A program made the position numbers and the translations under genes. DNA of 63,510 bases from Bradyrhizobium jicamae (GTDB lineage: Bacteria; Pseudomonadota; Alphaproteobacteria; Rhizobiales; Xanthobacteraceae), in contig NZ_LLXZ01000176.1 of NCBI RefSeq assembly GCF_001440395.1, positions 3,632-67,141 on the forward strand. Reading direction: 5' to 3'. Positions 33,171 through 42,637 of the stretch are shown here, piece by piece. Under the pieces are notes generated by a model, which saw nothing but the letters and a program-made list of their open reading frames with translations, was not told the origin of the DNA and did not search any database. Each line of letters begins with the position of its first letter. Positions within the stretch are counted from its first letter, which is position 1.

Positions 33171-34448
33171 TCAATAGGTCGGCGCCGCAGCGGCAAGTCC
33201 GCGCGCATCCTGAATTTCATGATGATAGCGGAAGACCCGCGCGAGCTGGGTGCCAGGCGTGAACGCCATGATGGTGTCGGCGACCTGCACCGGGTTCATC
33301 GCACCCATCTCGATGGCATCCCTGATATCGACGAACCGCTGAACCAGCTCATCAATCATCTCGTCGCGGTTGTCGCTCCGTGGCACGAGATAGCCGCTGA
33401 AGCCGGGCCGGATCACGGATTCGAGCTGCGGCAGGTGCATGGCGACGACGGGCCGGCCGACCGCCAGGGTTTCGAGCACGCAGCGCGGCATGCCCTCGAA
33501 CTCGGAGGTCAGGATACCGGCATGCGCGCTCGCTAGCGTCTCCGCCATGCCGGCGGCATCCTTGAAGCCGTGGCGCACGGTGATGTCCTCGATCGCGGCG
33601 AACTCTTCGAACCGGTGCGGGTCACTGGTGCCGATATAGTGAAACCTGACATCGCCGTTCAATCGTTGTCGCAAGCGGTCGATGGTGCGAAACATCAGCG
33701 GCGGATCCTTGAACTCGTCAAGCCTGCCGGCGAACACGATCTGGAACGGCGAAGCGTTCAGCGGCCAGACCTGCGGCTTGAAGATATCGGTGTTGACCCA
33801 GGTCCAGAGCGTGTCGATCTTGTCCTTGCGCCGCGGATAGGTCTGCTGCAGCCGTTCGGTGATGAACGGATTGACGCAGAGAAACTTCTCGCTCATGGCG
33901 ACAGCAAACCGCTCGCCGGTGTTGTGGACGAAGGAATATTTCCGCAGAAGCGAATCCATCTGCAGCTTCGGCGCACCCTCGCCGTGAAGCATCTGCACGA
34001 AGGGACGCCGCAGGATCGCCGGCAGCCAGGAGAATTCCACCCGTCGCAGATCGATCGAGCATCGTCTCGCACGGATCAGTTTCGCAATCGGCCGGAAATG
34101 ACGCAGCAGCGCCATGAAGAATTGCCCGGTCAGCGAGCTGCGGATGCTGCGGGCCGCTTCGCGGGCTTGCTGGTCCGAATAATGCAGAATGGGCAGGAAG
34201 TCGAAACCGCGGCCGCGGAACGTCAGCCGGTGAAGCTGCCCGAGCTCCAGCTCGCCCGTCGAGTCGACGCCGATGAAGAGGATATCGGTGTCGACGGGAT
34301 GAAAGGTGATGAAGTCGCGGATGTATGTTTCGAGGCCGCCGACCTTTTGGCCGCGCGGATCGAACGGATGAATCAGACAGATCTGGTAACGTGGCTTGAT
34401 CCGGTTGGCATTTCGCGCGCGTAGCGCCAGGGTCAATGTTGAAGTCAT
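33171..34448 (-). CDS. Glycosyltransferase family 4 protein
   Basis: This 425-aa GT-B glycosyltransferase has an N-terminal part with KVGGLETYIRDFITFHP and a donor-binding domain FQIVFAGRLDEFKDPPLMFRTI, with the E-x7-E motif in SEFEGMPRCVLETLAVGRPVVA. It would add one sugar to the exopolysaccharide repeat. Its ATG overlaps the stop of the GT26 gene (ATGA, 34445-34448) and has GAGGAAAG upstream, which fixes the start. The acceptor and sugar are unknown; the ManC gene of this locus makes mannose a candidate. Confidence 0.88.
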   Translation of the reverse strand: MTSTLTLALRARNANRIKPRYQICLIHPFDPRGQKVGGLETYIRDFITFHPVDTDILFIGVDSTGELELGQLHRLTFRGRGFDFLPILHYSDQQAREAARSIRSSLTGQFFMALLRHFRPIAKLIRARRCSIDLRRVEFSWLPAILRRPFVQMLHGEGAPKLQMDSLLRKYSFVHNTGERFAVAMSEKFLCVNPFITERLQQTYPRRKDKIDTLWTWVNTDIFKPQVWPLNASPFQIVFAGRLDEFKDPPLMFRTIDRLRQRLNGDVRFHYIGTSDPHRFEEFAAIEDITVRHGFKDAAGMAETLASAHAGILTSEFEGMPRCVLETLAVGRPVVAMHLPQLESVIRPGFSGYLVPRSDNRDEMIDELVQRFVDIRDAIEMGAMNPVQVADTIMAFTPGTQLARVFRYHHEIQDARGLAAAAPTY

Positions 34449-35239
34449 GCCGCTTTCCTCATGCGTGCCTGGACGATCTGCGGAATGGTTCGCGCCACGA
34501 GCCGCGGAACCACCGTCATGCATTTGACATAGCGGGGACCGAGCCGACGCGGCTCACGCAGCATGCGCCACGCCCATTCCAGCCCGGTTCTGCGCGCGAT
34601 GGATGGCGCGCGGTCCTGCGTGCCGGCGATGAAATCGAGCGCGGCCCCGATGCACAGCACGCCGGTTCCATTCAGTTCGTCGAGGCATCGCGCCGCGAAC
34701 AGTTCCTGACGCGGCGCGCCCAGCGCGACGAAGCAGAGTTTCGCGCCAGAAGCACGAATGCTTTCGATTGCAGCGTCTGCCTCACTGGAATAGGGATCGA
34801 AGCCCGATCCCGGCGCAAAGTATCCGGCGATCTGCAATCCCTGGAATCGTTCCACAAGGCGACGCGCTGTCACTTCCAGCGTGAGTTCGTTGGCGCCGAA
34901 CAGAAAGACCGGGAGCCCCTTCTTGCGGGCTTCCGCGCAAACCGGTTCGACAAGATCAGCGCCGGTCGTACGCTCAATGCGCGTTCCCAAGAGACGGCTC
35001 AGTACGACGATGGGGAACCCGTCGGCTGTCACAAATCTGGCGCGGCGATAGGCGGCACGAAAATTGGCATGCTGCTGCAACTGCACGACATGATCGAGAT
35101 TGAGCGTGCAGACGCTGAAGTTGTCGCCATGTTGCGCGGCCGACACGATCGAGGACACAGCTTCCGGAAGCGAGGGAACATTGATCGTGATGCCATCGAC
35201 AGTGAGACGCGGCTGCAACTGCGCTGGTGGTTCCGACAT
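34445..35239 (-). CDS. WecB/TagA/CpsF family glycosyltransferase (GT26)
   Basis: This 264-aa GT26 enzyme has the family marks TLNLDHVVQLQQHANF, TADGFPIV, ALGAPRQELFAARCL and LEWAWRMLREPRRLGPRYV. The family includes ManNAc, ManNAcA and, in xanthan-type loci, the GumM glucosyltransferase, all adding a beta-linked sugar to lipid-linked glycan at the inner membrane. It is the first of a tightly coupled minus-strand group (GT26, GT4, GT4, small secreted protein). It is divergent from the GH10 gene across a 203-base gap where both promoters should lie. Confidence 0.9.
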   Translation of the reverse strand: MSEPPAQLQPRLTVDGITINVPSLPEAVSSIVSAAQHGDNFSVCTLNLDHVVQLQQHANFRAAYRRARFVTADGFPIVVLSRLLGTRIERTTGADLVEPVCAEARKKGLPVFLFGANELTLEVTARRLVERFQGLQIAGYFAPGSGFDPYSSEADAAIESIRASGAKLCFVALGAPRQELFAARCLDELNGTGVLCIGAALDFIAGTQDRAPSIARRTGLEWAWRMLREPRRLGPRYVKCMTVVPRLVARTIPQIVQARMRKAA

Positions 35240-35442
35240 GTCGATCTCCTGCTGATGATGTGATCGAGAGACGCAAGTGGCGGGGGACTCATCGACATGC
35301 GCATCGCAACTGGAACTGCGCGCCGAATTTTTTCTCGACCGGCATTCGTCACGAAATCGAACTAATGCGACGCAACGATGGCGATGCCGCGTTGCGAACG
35401 AAGAGACATGGCGGCGAAGCGTTCACATGATGGAGATCAGCT

Positions 35443-36543
35443 ATGCAGCAGTGGTCGAGGCGAAATGCGCTCGCTCTCATCGCAGGAGCAGGTGTTGCTT
35501 CTTACGGGAAGGACGCACTCGCCGCGCAGTCAGCGCAGAGTCTCGGCGCCATTGCGGCTCGTAACGGCATTGTGTTCGGCGCGGCTGCAGGACCGGTGAT
35601 CGAGAAAGATATTGCCTATCGCGAGCTGTATCAGACGCAGACGCGCATCGTGACGACTGATATCGCGATGAAGATGGGAACCATCGCGCCGCAACCGGGG
35701 CCGAAGCGATTCGATAGCGCCGACCGTCTGCTGAAATTCTGTGCAAGCAACAACATTCCGATGCGCGGTCATTGCCTGATCTGGAACGAATGGGTTCCGC
35801 AGTGGATCAAGAGCATGAGCAGCGCCGAGCGCGAGAAGTTCTTTGATTCCTATATCGAGGAGGTGGCCGCCCGCTATGTCGGCAAGCTGCATTCTTGGGA
35901 CGTCGTCAACGAACCGTTCTGGCCAGGGCACAAGGCGCCCGGCGGCTATCGGCTTGGCCCGTGGTACGACACGTTCGGAACCGGCTACGTGCGCCGCGCC
36001 TTCGAACGCGTGGCGATGGTCGACCGCAAGACAAAGCTGGTTCTCAACGAGGCGCAGAGCGAGCGCGACGACGATGTCGGGCTCACGGTTCGCAAAGGCC
36101 TGCTGCAACTGGTCGACGAACTGAAGCATGCCGGCGTGCCGCTGCATGCCGTCGGACTGCAAAGTCACCTGCAGCCGCGCTATCCGCATGATCCCGGCCG
36201 CTTTGCCGAATTTTTGCACGCGCTCGCCGAACGTGGCGTCGATATCTACCTGACCGAATTCGACGTGCGCGACGACACCTTTCCGGACGACATCGCGGCG
36301 CGCGACGCCATGATTGCGGAGACGGCCGAGAAGTACCTGAACAACGCGCTGCGGGTTCCGGCGGTCAAGATGGTGATCGCGTGGGAACTGGCCGATAACT
36401 ACTCGTTCTATACCGATGCGGCGAAGAAGAAGGACCCTCTCGCGCAGCGGCTGCCACGACCCCTGCCGTTCGATTCGTCGATGCAGAAGAAGCAGCTGTG
36501 GTATGCGATGGCGCGCGCGTTCGAGAATACCAGGAAGTCGTAG
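35443..36543 (+). CDS. Tat-exported glycoside hydrolase family 10 protein (divergent)
   Basis: This 366-aa protein has a twin-arginine signal (SRRNALALIAGAGVA) and a GH10 beta/alpha barrel. The acid/base Glu157 is in WDVVNEPFWP, the nucleophile Glu272 in YLTEFDV, and His110, Lys77 and LQSHLQP are kept. It departs from true xylanases at minus-side subsite residues: Ile74 stands where Asn is usual before MK, and Asn115 replaces the His of LVWH. It is embedded in an exopolysaccharide locus, so it may trim or depolymerise the polymer rather than plant xylan. GGAGATC is upstream of the ATG. Confidence 0.88.
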   Translation: MQQWSRRNALALIAGAGVASYGKDALAAQSAQSLGAIAARNGIVFGAAAGPVIEKDIAYRELYQTQTRIVTTDIAMKMGTIAPQPGPKRFDSADRLLKFCASNNIPMRGHCLIWNEWVPQWIKSMSSAEREKFFDSYIEEVAARYVGKLHSWDVVNEPFWPGHKAPGGYRLGPWYDTFGTGYVRRAFERVAMVDRKTKLVLNEAQSERDDDVGLTVRKGLLQLVDELKHAGVPLHAVGLQSHLQPRYPHDPGRFAEFLHALAERGVDIYLTEFDVRDDTFPDDIAARDAMIAETAEKYLNNALRVPAVKMVIAWELADNYSFYTDAAKKKDPLAQRLPRPLPFDSSMQKKQLWYAMARAFENTRKS

Positions 36544-36565
36544 CCGCCGACCATTTTCGGTGCGT

Positions 36566-38005
36566 TCACGCCCGCGAATGCTGAGGGCGTGGGCGGAGCA
36601 TCCGCACCAGTGACGGCGCGTAGAGCAGAGCCAGCGCGCCGAAATAGGCGGCGGCGCCTGCTGCGACATGTGCCGCCAACACGGCAAGGCTGCGGGCTTC
36701 CGGGAAGATCCGCAGCAAGGCGGCCATCGCAATCGTCGCCAATGCGATGCGCAGGAGATGGCTGATCGGAAGGCGCAGGCCGAATTTGGAGAAGCCGATC
36801 GAAAAGCTCACGATGGCAGCGGCCAGCGCCGCCAGCACCGTGGCGGCGGCGACGCCGGTCAATCCCCAACGCGGCAGGAACAGGGCACTCAGCACCACGG
36901 TCGTCGACGCATCGATCGCGGCAATCGCCATCATCCAGCGCGTGCGATTCTGCAGGAGAAACACCTGGTCGCCGAAATGGGCGCGCAGGTTGCGGATAGC
37001 GCCGGCGAGTGTCGAGAGCGGCAGGATCGCGAGCGTCACCGCCTGGAACGGCGCTGCGATCAGGAGATGAACGATCTCCGTTCGCAGCATGATGATGCCG
37101 GCAAGGCTCGGCGCCAGGATGGCGACAAGAAGCGCGCTGTTGGTGGCAAGCTGGCGCATACCAGCCTGGTTGCCGCCCTGCTCAATGCTCCTCACTGCCA
37201 GCGGGAACGCGGCCGCGGTCACCAGCATGGCCGCGACCGCAGCGGCCCGCTGGCCGAGTCCATAACCGACCGCGAACAATCCGGCGGCGGCCACGCCCGA
37301 GAATTGACTGATGATGAAGCGCGACGCATTGAGGCCGACCCAGCCGAGCGCGCCGCCGACGATCAGGGGAAGGCCATAGCGCAGGGCGTGGACCACGATC
37401 TCCCGGTCGATCGGCCACAAGCGATGGCTCCAGCCGATCCAGGGCAGGACGATGATGGCCGCAATGAGTTGCGCCAGCGCGTAGCCGGCCAGCGGCCATT
37501 CCGGCGATTGGCCGATCAGCTTGATCAGCAACAGGCCCACGATGAACCCGACGGATGGTCCGAATACCTGCTGGATCGTGTAGACCCGAATCTGCTGGCG
37601 CGCGCGGGCGCGTTCACCGATGTAGAGGTTGAGCGAGCGGGTGATCACATAGGCGATGGTGGCGAGCAGAAGGCCCGTTCCGGCGCCGGGCGCGATGACC
37701 AGAAGCAGAATTCCGACCACGGCTGCGCTTTGCAGAACGACGGACGCGAGCAGCACCGCGTTTTCGGTGCGATAGAAGCGGGGCCCGTCGCCCGCGTCCT
37801 GGTAGCGTCCGAGGAAACGCAGTGCATATTGCGACCACCAGGCGAGGAAGCCGATCTGCAGCAATTCATGCGTGGCCGTGATCAGCGTGATGACGCCGAG
37901 CGTGTGTTCGTCGACGACATGCGTCCACACGATCATCGCCAGAAGCTGGAACAACGGTCCGACGAATTGCGCGGGCAGATAGAGCAGGGTGTGCTTGAGG
38001 AGCAT
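36566..38005 (-). CDS. Wzx-type polysaccharide flippase
   Basis: This 479-aa integral membrane protein of the MOP superfamily has about 12-14 hydrophobic segments along its length, beginning LLKHTLLYLPAQFVGPLFQLLAMIVW and ending in a basic tail. It would flip the undecaprenyl-linked repeat unit to the periplasm. It is the last gene of the main minus-strand export/polymerisation operon, 3 bases after the acyltransferase stop. Its end faces the GH10 gene in convergent fashion, 22 bases away. Confidence 0.88.
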   Translation of the reverse strand: MLLKHTLLYLPAQFVGPLFQLLAMIVWTHVVDEHTLGVITLITATHELLQIGFLAWWSQYALRFLGRYQDAGDGPRFYRTENAVLLASVVLQSAAVVGILLLVIAPGAGTGLLLATIAYVITRSLNLYIGERARARQQIRVYTIQQVFGPSVGFIVGLLLIKLIGQSPEWPLAGYALAQLIAAIIVLPWIGWSHRLWPIDREIVVHALRYGLPLIVGGALGWVGLNASRFIISQFSGVAAAGLFAVGYGLGQRAAAVAAMLVTAAAFPLAVRSIEQGGNQAGMRQLATNSALLVAILAPSLAGIIMLRTEIVHLLIAAPFQAVTLAILPLSTLAGAIRNLRAHFGDQVFLLQNRTRWMMAIAAIDASTTVVLSALFLPRWGLTGVAAATVLAALAAAIVSFSIGFSKFGLRLPISHLLRIALATIAMAALLRIFPEARSLAVLAAHVAAGAAAYFGALALLYAPSLVRMLRPRPQHSRA

Positions 38006-38008
38006 CGC

Positions 38009-39058
38009 TTAAGCCCCCAACCAGCGGCAGATTCGGGGTGAGGCCAGTTGCCTCACCGTCAACAGTGCGGCGGTGCTGACAAGAGCGGTCACGCTACAGG
38101 TAACGGCAAAGCCGGCGATACCGCCGAGCTGGCGCAGCCCGGCGTGATCGCGCAGCGCCATGACGACGAAGATATGCCAGAGATAGATGAAGTAGCTGCC
38201 CGAGCCGATCCACCCGAGCAGCGGCGATTTCGGCTGGATGGCGAGCAGTGAAATGCAGAACAGGGCTGCGTAGAGGAAGAAGGCGAGCGAATCGTAAGTG
38301 GCGGCATCGCCCAGGTTGAAAATGCGCACCGCGGCATAGAGCGCGTACGCCGCCAGCATGGCGCCAAGCAGCAAGCGGTGCACCCCCCGATCAGTCAGAT
38401 CTGCGAACATCGCGGTCAATGCGCCAAGCGCGACGAACGAGAACCAGAACGGAATGTCGCGCGTGCGAACTTCGTCGAGCAATGCTTCCGAGGTACCGAG
38501 CCTGGACATGGCCGGGTCGAGATAACTGCCGGCCAGCAATCCGCAACCGATCGACAGTATCAGTAGCGTCGCGATGCGTTGCCTTGAAGCGGGTCCATCC
38601 CCGCCGGCCCCAAAGACGAGCCACAGGCCGATCGTGCAGCACACATAGACGAAGACGTAATAGTAGACGAACACGTATCCGAGTGCGAACCGGGCGAGCG
38701 TCGTGCTGATACGGTGGTCCATCGCTGGATTATGCAGCGCCATGTAGGCATAGGCGGCAACGAACGCGATCGCGTAGGGGATCAAGGCCGCCCTCAACCG
38801 CTTCGCGAGCGGCACGCGGCTGGAGAGCGCCGTCAGGTATCCGGACGCGAACAGAAACACCGGCACGCAGGGTCGCAGCGCCGCGTCGAGCGACTTCGCC
38901 CAGACGGCGTCGAGCGGTTGCGGCAGCGAATGAATTCCGATCACCATCAGAATGGCGATGCCGCGCATGGCGTCGACGACGCTGTCACGGGCTCTCGCCG
39001 GCGCTTGCGGGACGCTCAGGGATGCCGGACTTGCCGATATGCGCTCGACAACCGTCAT
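38009..39058 (-). CDS. Acyltransferase family 3 membrane protein
   Basis: This 349-aa acyltransferase-3 (OafA/ExoZ type) protein has about ten membrane segments. The signature VDAMRGIAILMVIGIHSLPQ holds the conserved R and His of the active site, and WIGSGSYFIYLWHI near the end is also typical. It adds acetyl or a similar acyl group to sugars of the exopolysaccharide. Its ATG overlaps the stop of the preceding acyltransferase gene (39055-39058), and it ends 3 bases before the flippase gene, so the three are coupled. Confidence 0.88.
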   Translation of the reverse strand: MTVVERISASPASLSVPQAPARARDSVVDAMRGIAILMVIGIHSLPQPLDAVWAKSLDAALRPCVPVFLFASGYLTALSSRVPLAKRLRAALIPYAIAFVAAYAYMALHNPAMDHRISTTLARFALGYVFVYYYVFVYVCCTIGLWLVFGAGGDGPASRQRIATLLILSIGCGLLAGSYLDPAMSRLGTSEALLDEVRTRDIPFWFSFVALGALTAMFADLTDRGVHRLLLGAMLAAYALYAAVRIFNLGDAATYDSLAFFLYAALFCISLLAIQPKSPLLGWIGSGSYFIYLWHIFVVMALRDHAGLRQLGGIAGFAVTCSVTALVSTAALLTVRQLASPRICRWLGA

Positions 39059-40152
39059 CGTGCGCTCTCCTGCCGCGATGCCGTGGGCCTGATGGCGCGG
39101 CGGTCGTAAGCCTCCGTCAGATATCGCCGCAGCGGCGTTTCGAACGTGCGCAGCGAGACGACACTCGCGATGGCGAGAACGACGATCGCCACCGGTGCCA
39201 GAACCAGTCGTTCATGTGGCGACAGGGAAAGCAGCCGCGATCCGAAAGTGATGATGACGGTCGCAACCGGAATGTGCAGCATGTAGCAGGAATAGGTCAG
39301 CGGCGACCAGCGATCGAAGCGGAGCCGCGACAGCAATGTATCGCGCCCGGCGCAGTCCGCCTGAACGGCCAGCAGCGCGATGGCGTAGATCGCGAGCAGC
39401 GCGGTCATCGTCGGCAGCCATGAACCAAGCACGATAAACGCCGCCAGTGACGCGGCCAGCGCGCCCGGAATCACGGGCCAACGCGCGATCCGGTCGCGGA
39501 ACAGGTAGCAGGCGACGCCGAGGCTGAAGGCCGGCAGCGCCCGGAAGGCGCCGCCCTGGTTGATCCAGTCGGCCCACGGCGTCGTTCCAGCGGCCACCAC
39601 CCAAAGGGAGTTGGCGAGCGCAGCGAGGACCACGAGCGCGATGACCGCCCCTTTGCGGTGCTGCGCGACCAGAGCGACGGCCGGGAACAGCAGATAGCAG
39701 AACATTTCCGCCGAGAGCGACCAACTCGGGAAGTTGAACGTCAGGCGTTCGCCGATGAAGGCGTGAAGCAGCAGGAACTGCGCGGGCAGGTCGGAAAGTG
39801 GATAGCGGGCGGGGTTGTCCGTCCGGGCCGCGCCGAAATGAAGCGCGCCGGCAAGGGCCACATAGAAGGCGAGGGTAGCGAGATGCAGCGGGTAGATGCG
39901 GGCGAGGCGGCGCCAGAGGAAGCGACCGATCGATGCGGCATCGTCGACGCGGCCGAAATACTGTCGTGCGATGACAAAGCCGGAGACCACAAGGAACAGA
40001 TCCACGAACAGGTTGAAATGCCAGGTGTAGGCGACCATGAAGCGGCCGGCGGGCACGTCCTTGAAGTAATCGGAATAGTGCAGGATCACCACGGCGCCGG
40101 CCGCAATGATCCGTAACCCGTCCTGGTGCCTCGTGGCGCTGGTATCATGCAA
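39055..40152 (-). CDS. Acyltransferase family 3 membrane protein
   Basis: This second acyltransferase-3 protein, 365 aa with about ten membrane segments, has GLRIIAAGAVVILHYSDYF with the catalytic-type His, followed by FVDLFLVVSGFVIARQYFGR and WRRLARIYPLHLATL, all standard for ExoZ/OafA enzymes. It is only distantly similar to the adjacent acyltransferase, so the polymer may carry two kinds or positions of acyl group. It overlaps the upstream glycosyltransferase gene by 8 bases and the downstream acyltransferase by 4. Confidence 0.88.
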   Translation of the reverse strand: MHDTSATRHQDGLRIIAAGAVVILHYSDYFKDVPAGRFMVAYTWHFNLFVDLFLVVSGFVIARQYFGRVDDAASIGRFLWRRLARIYPLHLATLAFYVALAGALHFGAARTDNPARYPLSDLPAQFLLLHAFIGERLTFNFPSWSLSAEMFCYLLFPAVALVAQHRKGAVIALVVLAALANSLWVVAAGTTPWADWINQGGAFRALPAFSLGVACYLFRDRIARWPVIPGALAASLAAFIVLGSWLPTMTALLAIYAIALLAVQADCAGRDTLLSRLRFDRWSPLTYSCYMLHIPVATVIITFGSRLLSLSPHERLVLAPVAIVVLAIASVVSLRTFETPLRRYLTEAYDRRAIRPTASRQESAR

Positions 40153-41218
40153 GGCGGCGGTACTCCGGAGCAGCGTTTCCCTCGAGATGAGCGAGACGGG
40201 CGATCAGGCTGATGACATTCTCGCGGTCGCCGCGGGCCAGATCGTTCCAGCGCGCCAGATTTCTAGCAGCGTCAGCCACGTATCGGGCGCGCCAATTCTC
40301 GTGCCAGAGCGCAGCCCCGATGCGCGTGGCGGCGGAAGCGGGATCGGCGGTATCGATGTAGATGCCGGACTCGCCGAGCACCTCGCGGAAGATCGCGGCG
40401 TCGGGGGCGACGATCGGCAGGCCGGCATACTGCGCCTCCAGCAGCGGCAATCCCAGGCCTTCGTCATGCGACGTGCAGATGAAGAGGTCGGCGGCATCAA
40501 GCAGTTGATTGACCCGCTCGGCGGACTGGTATCCGTGCAGCGTGACGCCCGGCTGCTGCTCGAGCGCTTGCCAGTCGCTACCCCACCCCGGCCGTCCGAC
40601 GATATCCAGCGTGGCGTCCGGGAATCCTTGCATCCGCAACGCATCGAGGACTTTCGCCGCCGCGGCAAAATTCTTGCGCGGCTCCACCGTCCCCAGCGCG
40701 ATCAGCCGAAGCGGTTGGGGCTCCGCGCTTCGTTCGCTGCGTTGCCCCGGATCGAGGCCGAATACGTTGCGGACCGCGGGCCGATAGAGCGTCACCTCGG
40801 CATCCGATCGGCAATGCGCGGCGAGCTTGCGCCTCGTGTCGCCGGAGTTTGCGAGAAAGCGCGGATAGTGGCGCAGCGCGAGCTTGAAGGGGCCGGCCAT
40901 GTAGAGCCGCGCACGCATATTCAGCTCGGCGCGCCGCGTGATCAGGAAGTCGTCGTGGATATAGGGCAGCACCCGCGAGGCAAACGGCCGCAGCAGCGGG
41001 CTCGGCGGAAAGCCGGGGCAGAGCAGGATGGAGGATGAAGCGGCGAGCCGCATCGGCAGCCCCAGCGTCTGAGTCGTCAGCATCTGGCGAAGACCTTGCG
41101 CCCGCACCGGAACGACGTCGAGCGGCGCAAGCGCCTTGGCGGAGAACAGCTCCAGCGTAATGCGCTCCAGGCCGGTGACGTGGCGTCCGAGATGGGTATT
41201 GTCGATATAGATGGCCAT
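40145..41218 (-). CDS. Glycosyltransferase family 4 protein
   Basis: This 357-aa GT-B glycosyltransferase begins MAIYIDNTHLGRHVTGLERITLEL. The donor domain has LIALGTVEPRKNFAAAAKVL, GYQSAERVNQLLDAADLFICTS and the E-x7-E motif in HDEGLGLPLLEAQYAGLPIVAPD. It resembles mannosyltransferases of EPS clusters, but the sugar is not certain. It lies 18 bases after the polymerase gene and overlaps the next acyltransferase gene, within the large export operon. Confidence 0.88.
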   Translation of the reverse strand: MAIYIDNTHLGRHVTGLERITLELFSAKALAPLDVVPVRAQGLRQMLTTQTLGLPMRLAASSSILLCPGFPPSPLLRPFASRVLPYIHDDFLITRRAELNMRARLYMAGPFKLALRHYPRFLANSGDTRRKLAAHCRSDAEVTLYRPAVRNVFGLDPGQRSERSAEPQPLRLIALGTVEPRKNFAAAAKVLDALRMQGFPDATLDIVGRPGWGSDWQALEQQPGVTLHGYQSAERVNQLLDAADLFICTSHDEGLGLPLLEAQYAGLPIVAPDAAIFREVLGESGIYIDTADPASAATRIGAALWHENWRARYVADAARNLARWNDLARGDRENVISLIARLAHLEGNAAPEYRRLA

Positions 41219-41236
41219 GCGTAGAGAATCCTGAAG

Positions 41237-42637
41237 TTATGCCGCAACGGACCGGTAGGTGACGTGCGGGCGAATTTGCGAGGGCGCAGTAACGCGCCGC
41301 GGCTCGCGCGGCAGCAGCATCAAGATGAGGATCACGAACTGCGCGAGCTGAATGTTCTTCGACGAGAAGCTCACTGAGCTCGCCGCGATGATGACGATCA
41401 GCAGCATGATCGCCCATGCCGCCGGGCTCGAACGGCGCAGCAATTCGACGAAAAAGCACACCAGTCCGATCGTCAGAAGGGTGGTATGGATGAGGCCGAA
41501 CTGAACGACGGATGAAATCCAGAAGTTCTCGATGCCGTAGTTGAGGCCGAGCTGCGACTGCAGCGCGTTCACCCGGACCGGCTTGGGGCCGAGGATCAGT
41601 TCATTCCAGTCGAAATGCGAGAGCAGGCTGAAGGTGGCATAGCGCGCCAGTGTGCTGCCCTTGTCGGATGAGAAGCGCAGCAGCATCTTGTCGAAAATGC
41701 CGAGGTCGAGTGCGGCGAATACGATGGCTCCGGCCGCAAACAGCACGCAGATGGCGAGAATGGCCGCGGGAAGCTGCGTTCGCTTGCCGCGCATCAGGCG
41801 GAGCGCCTCAAAGCCGCCGAGCAGTCCGATGATCGCCAGCACCGTGACCAGCGAGGTTCGGCCGCCGAACGCCATCAGCGATGCCAGGCAGAATGCGATC
41901 AAGGGCAACCGCAGCAGAATCGGCGGACAGATTGCCGGGCGAAGCACCAGCGTGAGCACGTAGGCGCCGACGATGCCGGATGCCGTCAGCGGATGGCCGA
42001 GCAGCGCGGCAGAGCGCCATTCTCCCATCACCACGACATCGCCGAGCGTCAGCGGGATCAGCCGATGGCCGGAGAAATACTCATTGTATCCGAGCACGAC
42101 ATTCAGCAGGATCGTGAAATGAATGGCCCAGACCAGCGGGCGCCGTTGCGCCGACGACAACTGCCACATCACTATCGCAATCAGGATCGGCAGCAGGAAG
42201 GTGTCGATGATCACCGTGAACGGGCGTTCGAGCACGATCACCTGGACCAGCAGAAACAGCCAGCACAGCAGATACGCCAGCAGCAGCTTCGATTCGGAAA
42301 ACATCCGGTTGAGCTCGCCGACCGGGCCGCGGCTGCGCATGCACAGCAGGGAGAACGCAAGCACCGTGAAATAGGTCGCCGGATGCAGCTTTTCGTAAAA
42401 GTTTCCGCCCGCTGTCAGATAGTGGATCTTCCAGTTGGTCAGGACGGAGGACGAGAGCGTGAAGGTTGCAATGACGGCGAGCAGCATCAAGCCGGTCGCG
42501 ATCCGTTCGATGAACGCATCGGCACGCGTGGCGCGCGCGGATGTATGGGAACCCGCTCGCACCGCCTCCAATACAGGGGGGCGGCGGCGCATGTGCGCGA
42601 CGCCGGCCGGTCCGTTCAACGGTCCGCGCATTCTCAC
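41237..42637 (-). CDS. Wzy-like polysaccharide polymerase / O-antigen ligase family membrane protein
   Basis: This 466-aa protein has about eleven hydrophobic segments and a large periplasmic loop. The segment GEWRSAALLGHPLTASGIVGAYVL resembles the Wzy_C/VpsF-type region of exopolysaccharide polymerases, and AFGGRTSLVTVLAIIGLLGG lies next to it. It would join repeat units in the periplasm. The first 45 residues are basic and non-hydrophobic. Its start overlaps the end of the Wzc-like gene (ATGA, 42634-42637), coupling polymerase and chain-length control. Confidence 0.82.
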   Translation of the reverse strand: MRMRGPLNGPAGVAHMRRRPPVLEAVRAGSHTSARATRADAFIERIATGLMLLAVIATFTLSSSVLTNWKIHYLTAGGNFYEKLHPATYFTVLAFSLLCMRSRGPVGELNRMFSESKLLLAYLLCWLFLLVQVIVLERPFTVIIDTFLLPILIAIVMWQLSSAQRRPLVWAIHFTILLNVVLGYNEYFSGHRLIPLTLGDVVVMGEWRSAALLGHPLTASGIVGAYVLTLVLRPAICPPILLRLPLIAFCLASLMAFGGRTSLVTVLAIIGLLGGFEALRLMRGKRTQLPAAILAICVLFAAGAIVFAALDLGIFDKMLLRFSSDKGSTLARYATFSLLSHFDWNELILGPKPVRVNALQSQLGLNYGIENFWISSVVQFGLIHTTLLTIGLVCFFVELLRRSSPAAWAIMLLIVIIAASSVSFSSKNIQLAQFVILILMLLPREPRRVTAPSQIRPHVTYRSVAA

